A stretch of DNA of 64,000 bases, taken from positions 186,001 to 250,000 of the forward strand of contig JAKFGP010000050.1 of assembly GCA_021502835.1 (NCBI GenBank), read 5' to 3'. Source of the stretch: Streptomyces thinghirensis (GTDB lineage: Bacteria; Actinomycetota; Actinomycetia; Streptomycetales; Streptomycetaceae). Made by a program: the position numbers and the translations under genes. The notes beneath the pieces are model-generated. The model made no database searches. It saw nothing but the letters and a program-made list of their open reading frames with translations, and was not told the origin of the DNA. Shown here piece after piece: positions 50,947 through 61,691 of this stretch (within the stretch, counting starts at the first letter, position 1; every line of letters starts with the position of its first letter).

Positions 50947-52951
50947 TCAGTTCTCTCCTTGGACTGGCGTGACGCTCCGTACGTCCCCGGCCTGATCTCC
51001 GGCCTCTTCCCCGGCCGGCGCGCCGACGCGCCTGTGCACTGACGGCCTGGGCGCCGACGGCCAGGGCGCCGACGGCCAGGCTCGCGCTGATCCGCCCGGC
51101 GACCTCGACCGGCGTGAGACCGATGTCGGCGAGCACCTCGGCGCGCTTGGCGTGCGCGAGGAACTGCTCGGGGATGCCGGAACCGGCGCACGGGTACGTC
51201 GACGTCGGCGTCGCCCAGCACCAGCGCCACCGCCGAACCGACCCCGGCGGGAACGGCTGTTGTCCTCCACGACGGCCACCAGACGGTGCCGTGCGGCCAG
51301 GGGCGCGAGCGCCGGGTCGACGGGTTTGACCCAGCGCGGGTCGACTACGGTGCACCGGATGCCGCGGGCTTCGAGCAGCTCGGCGGCGCGGGAGGCAGAC
51401 GGGCGCCATCACGCCGACGGCCACGAGCAGCACCTCGGGCCGGTCGGCCGCGTGCAGGACGTCCATGTCGCCGACCCGGTCGACGGCGGGCACGGCCGGT
51501 CCGACGGACTCCTTGGGGAAGCGCACCAGCGTCGGCGCGTCGTCGACGGCGACCGCCTCACGCAGCTGGGCGCGCAGCTGGTCGGCGTCGCGCGGAGCGG
51601 CGATGCGCAGGCCCGGGACGACCTGGAGGACGGACATGTCCCACATGCCGTTGTGCGAGGGCCCGTCGGCGCCGGTGACGCCGGCCCGGTCGAGGACGAA
51701 GGTCACCCCGCAGCGGTGCAGGGCCACGTCCATGAGCAGCTGGTCGAAGGCGCGGTTGAGGAAGGTGGCGTAGACGGCGACGACCGGATGGGAGGCCACC
51801 GGTGGCGAGGCCGGCCGCGGACACGGCGGCGTGCTGCTCGGCGATGCCGACGTCCCAGACCCTGTCGGGGAAGCGTTCGGCGAAGGCGGCGAGGCCGACC
51901 GGGTGCAGCATGGCCGCGGTGATCGCCACGACGTCGTCGCGCTCCTCGCCGATCCGGACGATCTCCTCGCCGAACACGGAGGTCCAGGACGGCCCGTTCG
52001 GAAGGGCTGAGCGGCGCGCAGGTGAGCGGGTCCATCACACCGACGGTGTGGAAGTGGTCCTCCTCGTCGCGCAGGGCAGGTTCGTATCCGCGGCCCTTCT
52101 CCGTGAGGCAGTGCACCAGCACCGGCCCGTGGAAGCGTTTCGCGCGCCGCAGCGCCGACTCGACGGCCCCGGTGTCGTGCCCGTCGATCGGGCCGAGGTA
52201 CTTCAGCCCCAGGTCCTCGAAGAGCCCCTGCGGGGGGCGAAGGCGTCCTTGAAGCCCTTCTTGGCGCCGTGCAGGGCCTCGTAGACCGTGTTGCCGACCA
52301 CGGGGGTGCGCTGGAGGACGTCCTTGCCCCAGGCCAGCACCCGCTCGTAGCCGTCGGTCGTCCGGAGCGTCGCGAGGTGGTTGGCGAGGCCGCCGATGGT
52401 CGGGGGCGTACGAGCGTTCGTTGTCGTTGACGACGATGATCAGCGGCCGGTCCCTGGCCGCCGCGATGCTGTTCAGGGCCTCCCAGGCCATGCCTCCGGT
52501 GAGCGCGCCGTCGCCGATGACGGCGACGACGTGTCCGCGCCCCCCTGCACCTGGCGGGCCCTGGCGAGGCCGTCGGCCCAGCCGAGGACGGTGGAGGCGG
52601 GCTGTTCTCGATGACGTCGTGCTCGGACCTCGCGCGAGGGGTAGCCGGACAGTCCGCCCTTACCGCGCAGCTTGGAGAAGTCCTGACGCCCGGGTCAGGA
52701 GCTTCGTGCACCGTAACCTGGTGGCCGGTGTCCCACAGGATGCGGTCGGTTGATGACTCGAAGACCTGGGTGCAGGGGCGACGCAGTGAGTTCCAACCAC
52801 GCTTCCAGGTGCTGGGTCCAAGGAGTCCGCCCGGTGCGGGCGACCGCGTGCACCAGGAAGTCCTGGGTATCTCGTCGGACAGTACGCCGGTTCCGCCTCG
52901 GAGCAGCGCCTTCAGGTCGCGTGGTCCCCGGATGCTCTCCAGAATCGTCAC
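50947..52951 (-). CDS. dxs: 1-deoxy-D-xylulose-5-phosphate synthase
   Basis: ThDP enzyme starting the MEP isoprenoid pathway from pyruvate and glyceraldehyde 3-phosphate. [16 protein letters not shown], then the cofactor motif start [20 protein letters not shown] ending at [71 protein letters not shown] with the catalytic glutamate, [20 protein letters not shown] and [20 protein letters not shown]-terminal [20 protein letters not shown], then an Ala-rich tail. About 660 residues. GTG at 52951 overlaps the ispG stop (GTGA). The N-terminal 150 codons carry at least seven breaks. Probably a second dxs dedicated to hopanoids. Confidence 0.93.
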
Positions 52952-54137
52952 GCCTGGGCCCTTCGGTCCGTGCTGTTCAGTCTCACGGTGATGGCTGGTT
53001 CTCGAGACGCGCTGTCCTTCTCCATCTGCTCGGCGATCCGCGTCGCTCCTCGTCGATCAGCGTCTCCACGATCTTGGGACTCGGGGACGGTCCCGGACGT
53101 ATCCCCGCCCTGACGAAGATCCGGCCCTTGCCGTTGCCGGAGGCGACGCCGAGGTCGGCCTCCCGAGCCTCGCCGGGACCGCTTGACGACGCAGCCCATG
53201 ACGGCGACGCGCAACGGCACCTCCATGGCCCTCCAGACCGGCCGTGACCTCCTCGGCCAGCTTGTAGACGTCCACCTGGGCACGCCCGCAGGACGGCACG
53301 ACACGATCTCCAGCCGGCGCTGCCCGAGCCCCAGGGACTCCAGGATCTGGATGCCGACCTGATCTCCCCGATCGGCGGGGCCGACAGGAGACCCGGATGG
53401 TGCCGCCGATGCCCTGGGAGAGCAGGGGCGCCGAAGGCGACGGCCGACTTGATGGTGCCCTGGAAGGCGGGACCGGCCTCCGTGACGCCCAGGTGCAGCG
53501 GGTAGTCGCACTGGGCGGCGAGCTGCCGGTAGGCCTCGACCATCACGACCGGGTCGTTGTGCTTGACGGAGATCTTGATGTCCCGGAAGTCGTGCTCCTC
53601 GAAGAGAGACGCCTCCCACAGGGCGGACTCCGCGAGCGCCTCGGGGGTCGCCTTGCCGCACTTCTGGAGCAGGCGCCGGTCCAGCGAGCCGGCGTTGACG
53701 CCGATGCGGATCGGGGTGCCGTGGTCGCGGGCCGCCTTGGCGATCTCCTTGACCTTGTCGTCGAACTGCTTGATGTTGCCGGGGTTCACGCGGACTCGCC
53801 GCGCAGCCCGCCTCGATCGCGGCGAAGACGTACTTGGGCTGGAAGTGGATGTCGGCGATCACCGGGATCTGCGACTTCTTCGCGATCACGGAGAGGGCGT
53901 CGGCGTCGTCCTGGGTGGGGCAGGCCACACGGACGATCTGGCAGCCGGACGCCGTCAGCTCGGCGATCTGCTGGAGCGTCGCGCCGATGTCCGACGTACG
54001 GGTGGTGGTCATGGACTGCACCGACACCGGGGCCCCGCCCCCCACCGGGACCGGCCCGACCTGGATCCGTCGCGACACGCGTCGCTCGGCGATCGGCCGG
54101 ACCGGTACCTCGGGGACGCCCAGGAGATGGCGTTCAC
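52948..54137 (-). CDS. ispG: 4-hydroxy-3-methylbut-2-enyl-diphosphate synthase
   Basis: Iron-sulfur enzyme of the MEP pathway. [117 protein letters not shown] and [20 protein letters not shown]. The cluster ligands are in [20 protein letters not shown] and [14 protein letters not shown] (after correction). About 385 residues. GTG at 54137. Ends DRRAQA at 52948, overlapping dxs by four bases. Breaks near 54100, 53795, 53430, 53360, 53300, 53235, 53175 and 53085. It starts 5 bp after the hpnH stop. Confidence 0.94.
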
Positions 54138-54141
54138 GACG

Positions 54142-55164
54142 TCAGTCCCGGTTCGAGGAGACGGTCTCGCGCATGGCACGCAGGGGACTCCTTGAGGGGA
54201 GCCCATCGTGGCCAGGACGGCGGTGGGCTCGTAGCCGCAGTGCGCCATGCAGTTGGCGCAGCGCGGGTCCTTGCCGCGACCGTACTTGTCCCAGTCGGTG
54301 TCCTCGATCAGCTCCCGGTACGTCGGGACGTACCCGTCGCTCATCAGGTAGCAGGGGCGCTGCCAGCCGAAGAGGGGAGTAGTTCGGGATCGCCCACGCG
54401 GTGCACGGGAAGTCGACCTTGCCCTCCAGGAAGTCGAGGAACAGCGGGGAGTGGTTGAGCCGCCAGCGGCCCGGTTGCCGCCCGAGAAGGCCTCTCGAAC
54501 AGCTCGCGGGTCTGCTCCACGCCCAGGAAGTGCTCCTGGTCGGGGCCTTCTCGTAGGCGTAGGCGGGCGAGATCATCATCTCGTCGACCTTGAGGTCGTC
54601 GTTGAGGAAGTTGAGGACCTCGACGATGGTCTGCGGGGTGTCGGTGTTGAAGAAGGTCGAGTTGGTGGTCACCCGGAAGCCGCGTCGCTTGGCCTCCTTG
54701 ATGGCCTCCACGGCCTCGTCGAACACCCCCTCCTTCGCCACGGACTCGTCGTGCCGCTCCCGCAGCCCGTCGATGTGCACCGCGAAGGCGAAGTACGGCG
54801 AGGGCTTGAACTTGTCCATCTTCTTGCGCATGAGCAGCGCGTTGGTGCACAGGAAGACGTACTTCCGCTTGGCCACCAACTGACGGACGATCTCGTCGAT
54901 CTGAGGGTGCATCAGGCTCGCCGCCGGCGATGGAGACCATCGGCGCTTCCCGATTCGAGCACCGCCCCCACGGCCTGCGCGACCGGCATGCGCTGCTTCA
55001 GCACTCCGGCCGGGTGCTGGATCTTTCCCGCATCCCTCGCACTTGAGGTTGCAGGCGAAGAGCGGCTCCAACTCCACGATGAGCGGGAACTTGTCCCGTC
55101 GGCGGATCTTCTGTTCGGCCAGGTATGTAGCGACCTTGATGGACTGGCGCAGCGGCATGGCCAT
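54142..55164 (-). CDS. hpnH: Adenosylhopane synthase (radical SAM)
   Basis: Radical SAM enzyme that joins a 5'-deoxyadenosyl radical to hopene, giving adenosylhopane. MAMPLRQSIKVATYLAEQKI, LIVELEPLFACNLKCEGCGK with the CxxxCxxC cluster motif, MHPQIDEIVRQLVAKRKYVF, LCTNALLMRKKMDKFKPSPY, FAFAVHIDGLRERHDESVAK, RGFRVTTNSTFFNTDTPQTI and VDEMMISPAYAYEKAP. The C-terminal part has KDPRCANCMAHCGYEPTAVL with extra cysteines. About 340 residues. ATG at 55164. Breaks near 55025, 54945, 54925, 54555, 54490, 54370 and 54195. It starts 7 bp after hpnG. Confidence 0.94.
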   Translation of the reverse strand: MAMPLRQSIKVATYLAEQKIRRRDKFPLIVELEPLFACNLKCEGCGKDPAPGRSAEAAHAGRAGRGGGARIGKRRWSPSPAASLMHPQIDEIVRQLVAKRKYVFLCTNALLMRKKMDKFKPSPYFAFAVHIDGLRERHDESVAKEGVFDEAVEAIKEAKRRGFRVTTNSTFFNTDTPQTIVEVLNFLNDDLKVDEMMISPAYAYEKAPTRSTSWAWSRPASCSRGLLGRQPGRWRLNHSPLFLDFLEGKVDFPCTAWAIPNYSPLRLAAPLLPDERRVRPDVPGADRGHRLGQVRSRQGPALRQLHGALRLRAHRRPGHDGLPSRSPLRAMRETVSSNRD

Positions 55165-55170
55165 CTGGGC

Positions 55171-55815
55171 TCACCTCCGGGGGAGCAGCAACGAACGGTG
55201 CCATTCGAAGAATGCGGGAAGAACGGATCGAAGGACGCGGAAAGCCGATATTCCACCGCGCACCGTGCCGATCCGGACGAGTTCGTGTTCTGGAGCGTCC
55301 ACGACCACTCCGGACGGCCGCAACCGGGCGCGCGCCCGTCCGGACGGCGCTCAGGAGGCGTGGCCGCGGACTCCATGTCGACGGCGATCGCGCCGGTCGC
55401 GAGCAGGTCGGCGCGTTCGGGACCCCGGACGACGTGGTCCGAGCCGGTCAGTGGCCCGGTGTGGACGGTGCGCCCGGGCACGGCACGCGCCAGTTCCTTG
55501 ACCAGCCGGTCCGTCCCGACGCCGGCGACGGTGCCGCGCGGGTCCCGGGTCTCCTCGGCGACGACCAGGTCGCCGGGGTGCATGCCGGGGGCGAGGCCCG
55601 CGCAGAAGCCGGTGGCCAGCACGGCGGCGCCGTCGAGCGCCGGGTCGGCCAGGACCCGGGCGACCGAGCGCTCGGCCGCCTTCGGGCCCATGCCCGTACG
55701 CAGGACGGTGACCGGCCCGCCGGCGCCGCCGCGGTCGCCGGTGCGCAGGGCGAGGTGCTCGATGCCCGAGCGCGCAGGCGATCAGCAGCGGGGACGGGCC
55801 GGACTGTCGGTTCAT
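55171..55815 (-). CDS. hpnG: Hopanoid phosphorylase (adenosylhopane nucleosidase)
   Basis: Nucleoside-phosphorylase-like enzyme removing adenine from adenosylhopane. MNRQSGPSPLLIACALG, TVLRTGMGPKAAERSVARVL, AAVLATGFCAGLAPGMHPGD, LVVAEETRDPRGTVAGVGTD, GPLTGSDHVVRGPERADLLA and TGAIAVDMESAA, the last holding the conserved DMES. The rest continues in other frames as RPVAAVRVVVDAPEHEL and FFEWHRSLLLPRR. About 214 residues. The ATG at 55815 overlaps the shc stop (TGATG). Breaks near 55770, 55350 and 55260. Confidence 0.9.
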
Positions 55816-57881
55816 CAGCTGCCCTTCACCTCGGCCGCGGACGTCTCGGTCGAGGGCTGCTCGGCGGGGGCGGTGACCGCCGCCGCGTGCGGTTTCTCGG
55901 CGAAGGGTTTGCCGTGCACGTACCTGCCCAGCGCGGTGAGCGGGAAGACCTGCCGGTAGAGGTGGTAGTTGATGGAGAAGTCCCAGGGGAAGCCGGTCCC
56001 GGTGAAGTAGGGCTCGTCCCAGGAACCGTCCTCCCGCTGGGTGGCGGCCAGCCACTCGATACCGCGTTCGACGGCCTTGGACTCCCGCTCCCCGCCGCCA
56101 GCGGGGCCATCAGTGCCCAGGCCGTCTGCGAGGCGGTCGAGGCGCTCCCGGCCGCTCCACTCCCTGACGTACCGGTAGGAGCGGAGGTCCTCGCCCCAGC
56201 CGCCGTCGTCATTCTGGACGGACTCCAGCCAGGGTCACCGCGCGGCGGACGGCCGGGTGCGAGGTGGGGAGTCCGGCGGCGGTCAGGGCGGGAACGACGG
56301 AGCCGGTGCCGTAGACGTAGTTGACGCCCCAGCGGCCGAACCAGGGAGCCGTCCGCCTCCTGTTCGTCCAGCAGCCACTGGATGCCGCGCCGGGTGCGCG
56401 GGTCGTGGGCGAGGCCCTCGACGGCGAGCATCTCGACGACGTGCGCGGTGACGTTCGCGGACGGCGGGTCGATGACCTCGCCGAAGTCGCAAAGGGCAGC
56501 CGGTTGGGGAAGGAGCTGGTGTTGTCGACGTCGAACGCGCCCCAAGCGCCGTTCTTCGACTGCATGCCGAGGTTCCAGCGCACGCCGCGGCCGATCGCCT
56601 TCTCCACCCCGCTCCGGGTCGTGGTGGCTGACCCGGCGCAGGGCGAGGACCACCTCGGCGGTGTCGTCGATGTCGGGGTAGTTGTCGTTGTGGAACTCGA
56701 ACGCCCAGCCGCCGGGCGGGAGTCCGGGCCGCTTCACCGACCAGTCGCCGGGGCGCACGATCTGCTCGCCGAGCATCCAGTCCGCGGCCTTCACCAGCTG
56801 CGGGTGGTCGGCGGGGCACGCCCGCGTCGGCCAGCGCGATGGTGGCCAGGCAGGTGTCCCACACCGGGGACTGGCAGGCCTCGATCATCCGGGCGCCGTC
56901 CTCGCGCCACACGGCGAAGCGGTCCAGCGACTCCAGGCCCGCGCGCATCACGGGGTGTCCGAGGTCGTAGCCGAGGAGGTAGAGCGCGATGACCGAGTAC
57001 ACGGCGGGTGGCTGGATGCCGCCCCAGCAGCCGTCGTTCTCCTGGCGCTCGATGATCCAGCGGGCTGCGGTGTTCATCGCGGCCCGGCGCAGCCGGCGCG
57101 GGGCGACCTTGCGGTAGGCGTGCAGTGCCTTGTCGAGGCGTTGGAAGAGGCCGTCCCAGCTCGCCGCCGGTGCGGGGGGCCGTGGAGGGTTGGGGAGGGC
57201 CGGGTCGGTGTGCAGCTCGTCGAGCGGGAAGGGCGCGGGCCGTACCGGACGCTTCGCGGAGACGATGGTGAGGGGGCACGATGGTCTGCCGGGCCCAGCA
57301 GCCGAAGTCGTAGATGTTGAGCGGCACCCAGGTGGGAAGTAGATGAGTTCCGGCGGGAGTTCGGGCAGGTCGTCCCATTTCCACCAGCCGAACAGGGCGA
57401 GCCAGATCCGGGTGAAGACGCGGGCGGAGGCGATGCCGCCGCGAGAGCGGATCCACTCCGACGCCCTGGCCATGTGCGACGCGTCGGGCGAGTCGCCGGC
57501 CAGACGGAGGGCGACGTAGGCCTCGATGGTGGCGGACAGGTCGCCGGGGCCGCCGTAGAAGGTGGCCTAGGTGCCGTCCTCGCGCTGCTCGCCGCGGATG
57601 AAGAGGGCGGCGGCGTGTGCGGTCCCGTCGTCCAGGATGCCCAGGAACTGGCGAAGGAGCAGGTCCTCGGCGTCCATCGTGACGTTCGTCTCGAGGTCGC
57701 CCTTCCACCAGCCCTGGGCGTGTCCTGCCGGGAGCAGGAAGTCCGTGGCGCGCCGGGTGGCGACGTGCGGCGGCTTCTGGTACCCCGGCCGCCGTCGCGG
57801 GGATCGTGATGTCGGTTTCGCTGGCCGCGCCGCGAGGGGCTTCAGGGTGGCCCCGGTGCTTCCGTCGGTCGTCGCTGTCAT
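55815..57881 (-). CDS. shc: Squalene-hopene cyclase with an in-frame amber codon
   Basis: Membrane-bound monotopic enzyme cyclising squalene to hopene. N-terminal MTATTDGSTGATLKPLAARP, ATDFLLPAGHAQGWWKGDLE and TNVTMDAEDLLLRQFLGILD. Several QW-type repeats (QREDGT, ENDGCWGG, PGGWAFEF, KNGAWGAFDVDN, EADGSWFGRWG, DDGGWGED, REDGSWDE). Catalytic DxDD in YPDIDDTAEVVLALRR. C-terminal WDFSINYHLYRQVFPLTALG. About 685 residues. In the first QW motif the codon after QREDGT is TAG at 57569-57567, while the following ATFYGGPGD continues in the same frame; Trp is expected there. That is a substitution, unlike the indels near 57345, 57280, 56820, 56610, 56500, 56345, 56235, 56155, 56100 and elsewhere. Confidence 0.94.
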
Positions 57882-57997
57882 GGCTTCCCTTCGTGCAGTA
57901 ACAAGTGGTGCTTCTGCCGTGGGTCCGCCGTCGGCCGGTGCTCGTCTACCCGCGACACCGGCCGGCGACTACGCGAGGGCTATTCGACCGATAGTGA

Positions 57998-59145
57998 TCA
58001 TCTCTTTCGTACGACGACGAAGTCCGTGAGCGCCGTGAACCGGTCCCGCACCCGGTCGGGCATGTACGACGGCGTCGAGGGCTTCGATGGCGATGGTGTG
58101 CTGACGGCGTGCCTCGTCGGCGGTCCATCTCCCGGCCGCCCGCTTCCTCGATGAGGGCGGCGCGGGCCGCGAACTCCTCCTCGGAGAAGTTCGCGAAGTC
58201 GCTGGTTCATGGCGTCGGCGGCGAGGATCTCGCCGAGCCGCTCGAGCGGCGGCCGCCCGCCGCGAGGGCGGCCACGACGGGGGGGGACTTCTTGCGCTGG
58301 CGCAGGTCGCTCCAGGGTCTGCTTGCCGGTGGCGTCCGGGTCGCCCCAGATGCCGAGGAGGTCGTCGACGGCCTGGAAGGCGAGGCCCAGGTGGTAGCCG
58401 TACCTCTCCAGCGTGTCGGCCGGTGTGCTCGTCGGCGCCGCCGAGCACCGCTCCGATGGAGCTGGCGGAGGCGAGCAGGGCGCCGGTCTTGTTGCTCTCC
58501 ATCTCCAGGCACTCCTCGACGCTGGCACGGTCGCGGTGCTCGTAGGAGATGTCCTGGGCCTGACCGTCGATCAGGCGCGGGTGGCGCTGGTGAGGGCGGC
58601 GGGTGGCGTTGGCCGGCCTCGACGGTGCCCAGTTCCAGGAGCACCTCGTTGGCCAGCGCGAACAGCGCGTCACCGACCAGGATGGCCTGGGCGGGGCCGT
58701 GCACCTTCCAGACCGTGTCGCGGTGGCGGCGCTGCTCGTCGCCGTCCATCAGGTCGTCGTGCAGGAGGGAGAAGTTGTGCACCAGCTCCACGGCCACCGC
58801 TCCGGGCACGCCGACCTCGGGCGCGGCACCGGTGACCTCGGCGGAGAGCACCGCGAGCGCGGGGCGGACGGCCTTGCCGCCGTCGCCGTCCGGGCGGGCT
58901 TGCCCTGGGCGTCGATCCAGCCGAAGTGGTAGGCGGCGACGGTGTCCATGCGGGCGGTGCCAGACGGTCTACGGCCGCCCGCAGGACCGGCGTGGACAGG
59001 GTCCGGCCGCGCTCCAGGAGCGCGGTCACGTCCACCGTGGTCCTCGGAGCGGCTTTCGGGGCCGGGGGCACAGTGGGCAGGCAGTCTTTCCTCCAGTTGC
59101 GGTACCGGGAGTGCGGGAGTCGGTCCCACGCGGATCGGCTTTCAC
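57998..59145 (-). CDS. Polyprenyl (farnesyl-type) diphosphate synthase
   Basis: Trans-prenyltransferase supplying FPP for squalene. First Asp-rich motif: [20 protein letters not shown]; second: [20 protein letters not shown]. Also [57 protein letters not shown] and [21 protein letters not shown]-terminal [16 protein letters not shown]. About 375 residues if GTG 59145 is used; that codon overlaps the hpnE stop (GTGA). A later GTG at about 59073 ([20 protein letters not shown]) is also possible. Breaks near 59100, 58965, 58900, 58610, 58575, 58425, 58310, 58205 and 58070. Confidence 0.92.
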
Positions 59146-60575
59146 GCCGCCTCCTCGAAGAAATCGGGAAGGAGGCCGCTGGGACCGGCCCAGGGCGCCG
59201 AGGGCGGCGCCCGCCGCCCCGGACACCACTGCGAACCGCACTCTCCATGGTCGCGGGCCACCCTGTGGCGGTCCACGCTCCGGCCAGGTAGAGGCCGGGT
59301 GCCTTGGTACGGGCGCCGGGCCGGAGCCGTCCGACGCCGGGGGCGGGAGCGAAGGTCGCAGTGCGCTCCCTGGTCACGAAGAAGTCCTTGACCTCGGCAC
59401 CCCGGGTGCGGGGCAGCAGCCGCTCCAGCTCGGGCAGGTACCGCTCGCGCAACGCGGCCACGGGCTCGTCGATCTCGTTCTGCGCGATCGACTGCGACAG
59501 CGCCAGGTACTGACCCTCCTTCAGCCCGGAGGCCTCGGTACGGTCGAACACCCACTGGACCGGGGTGCCGAGGGCCGTGAGAACGGCGTGGCGAGCACCT
59601 TGCGGTCGTAGATCACGTGGATGTTGAGGATCGGCGCCGTGCCGATCTCCAGAAGATTTCCGGGGGCGTCGAGGGCACCGGCGGGCAGCAGGTCGTGCGC
59701 CTCGCGCTGCGGCATGGCGAGGCATGGACCGCGTCCGCCTCGAGCCTCTCGTCGGAAACCTGAACGCCCAGCCGCCGTTCTCGTTCAGCTGCAGACGGAG
59801 GTGACGCGTGTACGGACCTCGGTACGGACGCCCGCGGAGTCGAGCGCCTTGCGGGCCAGCCGGTCGTGCAGTTCGCCCAGCGGGACGCGGGCCCGGCCGA
59901 TGTCGGCCGCGCCCGGGTCGGACAGCAGACCGGTCTTTGAAGACCATCGCGGCGGCCCCAGGGAGGCGTCGCCCGCGACCGCGTTGAGGGTGGCGACGCC
60001 GACCGGGTCCCACAGGGCCCCGACGGCACGCGCCGACTGGACCGTGCTGGTCAGCCAGCTGCCAAAGTCCTCGGTGTCCAGGGCCGGGTCGGCGAGGTCA
60101 GGCCTTTGAGCGCGAGCGCGGCACGCCCGACACTCGCGCGCTCGGCGAGCGAGAGATGCGGATGGGTGGCAGAGGCCCGCCCCAGGTGCAAGGTGCGTGG
60201 CAGCGCGTCGCGCCGCAGTCTGCCGAGCCGCCGCCCTCCGGCCTGGCCAGGTCGAGGACGGGCACGTCGAGACGGTCCTGCACGGGAGCGAGCGCCGTCC
60301 CCCGATACGGTCGAGGAACCAGCGGTAGAAGGTGCAGCAGCGCAGGTACACGTGCGGCCGTTGTCGACGGTGAGGTCACCCGCGCTGGAAGGAGAAGGCG
60401 AGCCTGCCCAGGCGCGGCCGCCCTTCGAGCAGGGTGACGCACTAGGCATCGGCGAGCGCGAGCGCGCGGTGACTCCGGCAGCCCGCCACCGACCACGACG
60501 GCGTGTCCGCCGGGGGCGGAGGGCTGAGACGTCCGCGAGCTGCCCGCCGTCACGCGTGCCGTTGCCGTGCGTCAT
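59142..60575 (-). CDS. hpnE: Squalene-forming FAD-dependent desaturase/reductase
   Basis: FAD amine-oxidase-like enzyme reducing hydroxysqualene to squalene, the last of the HpnCDE steps. Near the N-terminus the dinucleotide fold GGHAVVVGGG is readable after a frame correction, followed by FSFQRGDLTVDNG and VYLRCCTFYRWFLDRIGG. Further blocks are SWLTSTVQSARAVGALWDPV, GVATLNAVAGDASL, ALGTPVQWVFDRTEASGLKE, GQYLALSQSIAQNEIDEPVA and TKAPGLYLAGAWTATGWPAT with the terminal FAD-binding motif, then MESAVRSG. About 475 residues. ATG at 60575 overlaps the hpnD stop (ATGA). Many breaks in the first 150 codons. Confidence 0.9.
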
Positions 60576-61691
60576 GGTGCGCCCTTCCCTGTCCGGTCGC
60601 CGCGGTGCTTGAACGGCGTACGGCAGACCGTCTCAGTCAGGGGACGCCGACCGCCACCGGAGGGTTGCCCGCCGTTCTTCGCCGGAGGCATCGCCCGGGC
60701 CCGGCGTGTCGAGTGTGCCGGATGTCCATCACGCGCGCCTCCTGACAGCCCGCCAAGGGTGACGTGCCGGGCGTCGAGACCGGACAGGCCGCGCATGGCG
60801 ACGTACGCCTTCTCGCGTCCGGGGAGCGAAACCCGGCCGGCAGCACGGCCTCTGGATCGCGCTCGATGCGGTCCAGGAGGCGGCGGTAGATACCGGCCAT
60901 GGCGGCCACGCAGGCGCCGCTGCGCCGGTCGAGCATGGGCAGCAGCCGGTAGCCTCGGCGAAGAGGGCGCGGGCCCGACGTACTTCGGGAAGTGCACGAG
61001 GCCCGCGAAGTCGGAGCCCTCGGGTGGCGTCGGTCCGCTGAACCCGGCCGAGCAGCCGAACTTGGCCAGGTCGTCGGCGGGCAGGTAGGTCCGCCCGTCC
61101 TCGGCGTCACTCACGGACGTCCCGCAGGATGTTGGTGAAGCTGGAGGCGAGCCCGAGCGTGTCCGGCGTACTCGGGCGCGCGCTCGGCGCCGCGCGCGCC
61201 CCCGGTTCGGTACCAGCACACGCCGAGTGAGAGGCGTCCGATGGCACCCGCCACGCAGCGGCAGTAGACCTCTAGGTCGTCCCAGGTCTCGTAGGTCTCG
61301 CCCCGCAGGTCCATCTGGACGCCCGTCGATCAGCTCGTCGAGGCCGCCGAGCGGGATCGGGAAGGCACGCGCGGGCGCGGGGCGAGGGCGACGGCGACCG
61401 GTCGGTGTCGTCCTCGTCGACGGCGCCCTCGTGGATGCGGGCGAGCACGGCCCGGGTCTCCTCGAGCCTGGCGACCTTGACGTCGCGTCCGCCAGCACCC
61501 CGTCGCCGATGTCGTCGACGCGGCGCGAGAACGCGTACACGCGCCGACATCGCCCCGGCGCTTGGGCGTCGGCAGCAGCCGGATGCCGTAGGCGAAGTTG
61601 CCGGGCCTGCTGTCCGGTGACGGCCTCGCAGTAGCTGTAAGCGGCGAGCACCGGTGCCGACGTGCGCTGACGACTCCACGGTCCCGATCAC
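60572..61691 (-). CDS. hpnD: Presqualene diphosphate synthase
   Basis: Squalene/phytoene-synthase fold enzyme condensing two FPP into presqualene diphosphate. VIGTVESSA at the start, LAAYSYCEAVTGQQA, then VYAFSRRVDDIGDGVLADAT with the first Asp-rich motif (DDIGD), MDLRGETYETWDDLEVYCRC, VAGAIGRLSLGVCWYRTGGA, the second Asp-rich block region DAEDGRTYLPADDLAKFGCS and AGIYRRLLDRIERDPEAVL. About 365 residues. The GTG at 61691 overlaps the hpnC stop (GTGA). Breaks near 61660, 61605, 61545, 61490, 61385, 61320, 61165, 61115, 60980 and 60835. The Pro/Gly-rich C-terminal tail is probably disordered. Confidence 0.92.

Noticed and set aside
49646..52951. Apparent dxs-aminotransferase fusion protein of about 1100 residues
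   Set aside because: Frame shifts in both genes happen to remove the stop between them. Each gene has its own start, ribosome site and complete domain set, with TGA and ATG adjacent at 50949-50944.
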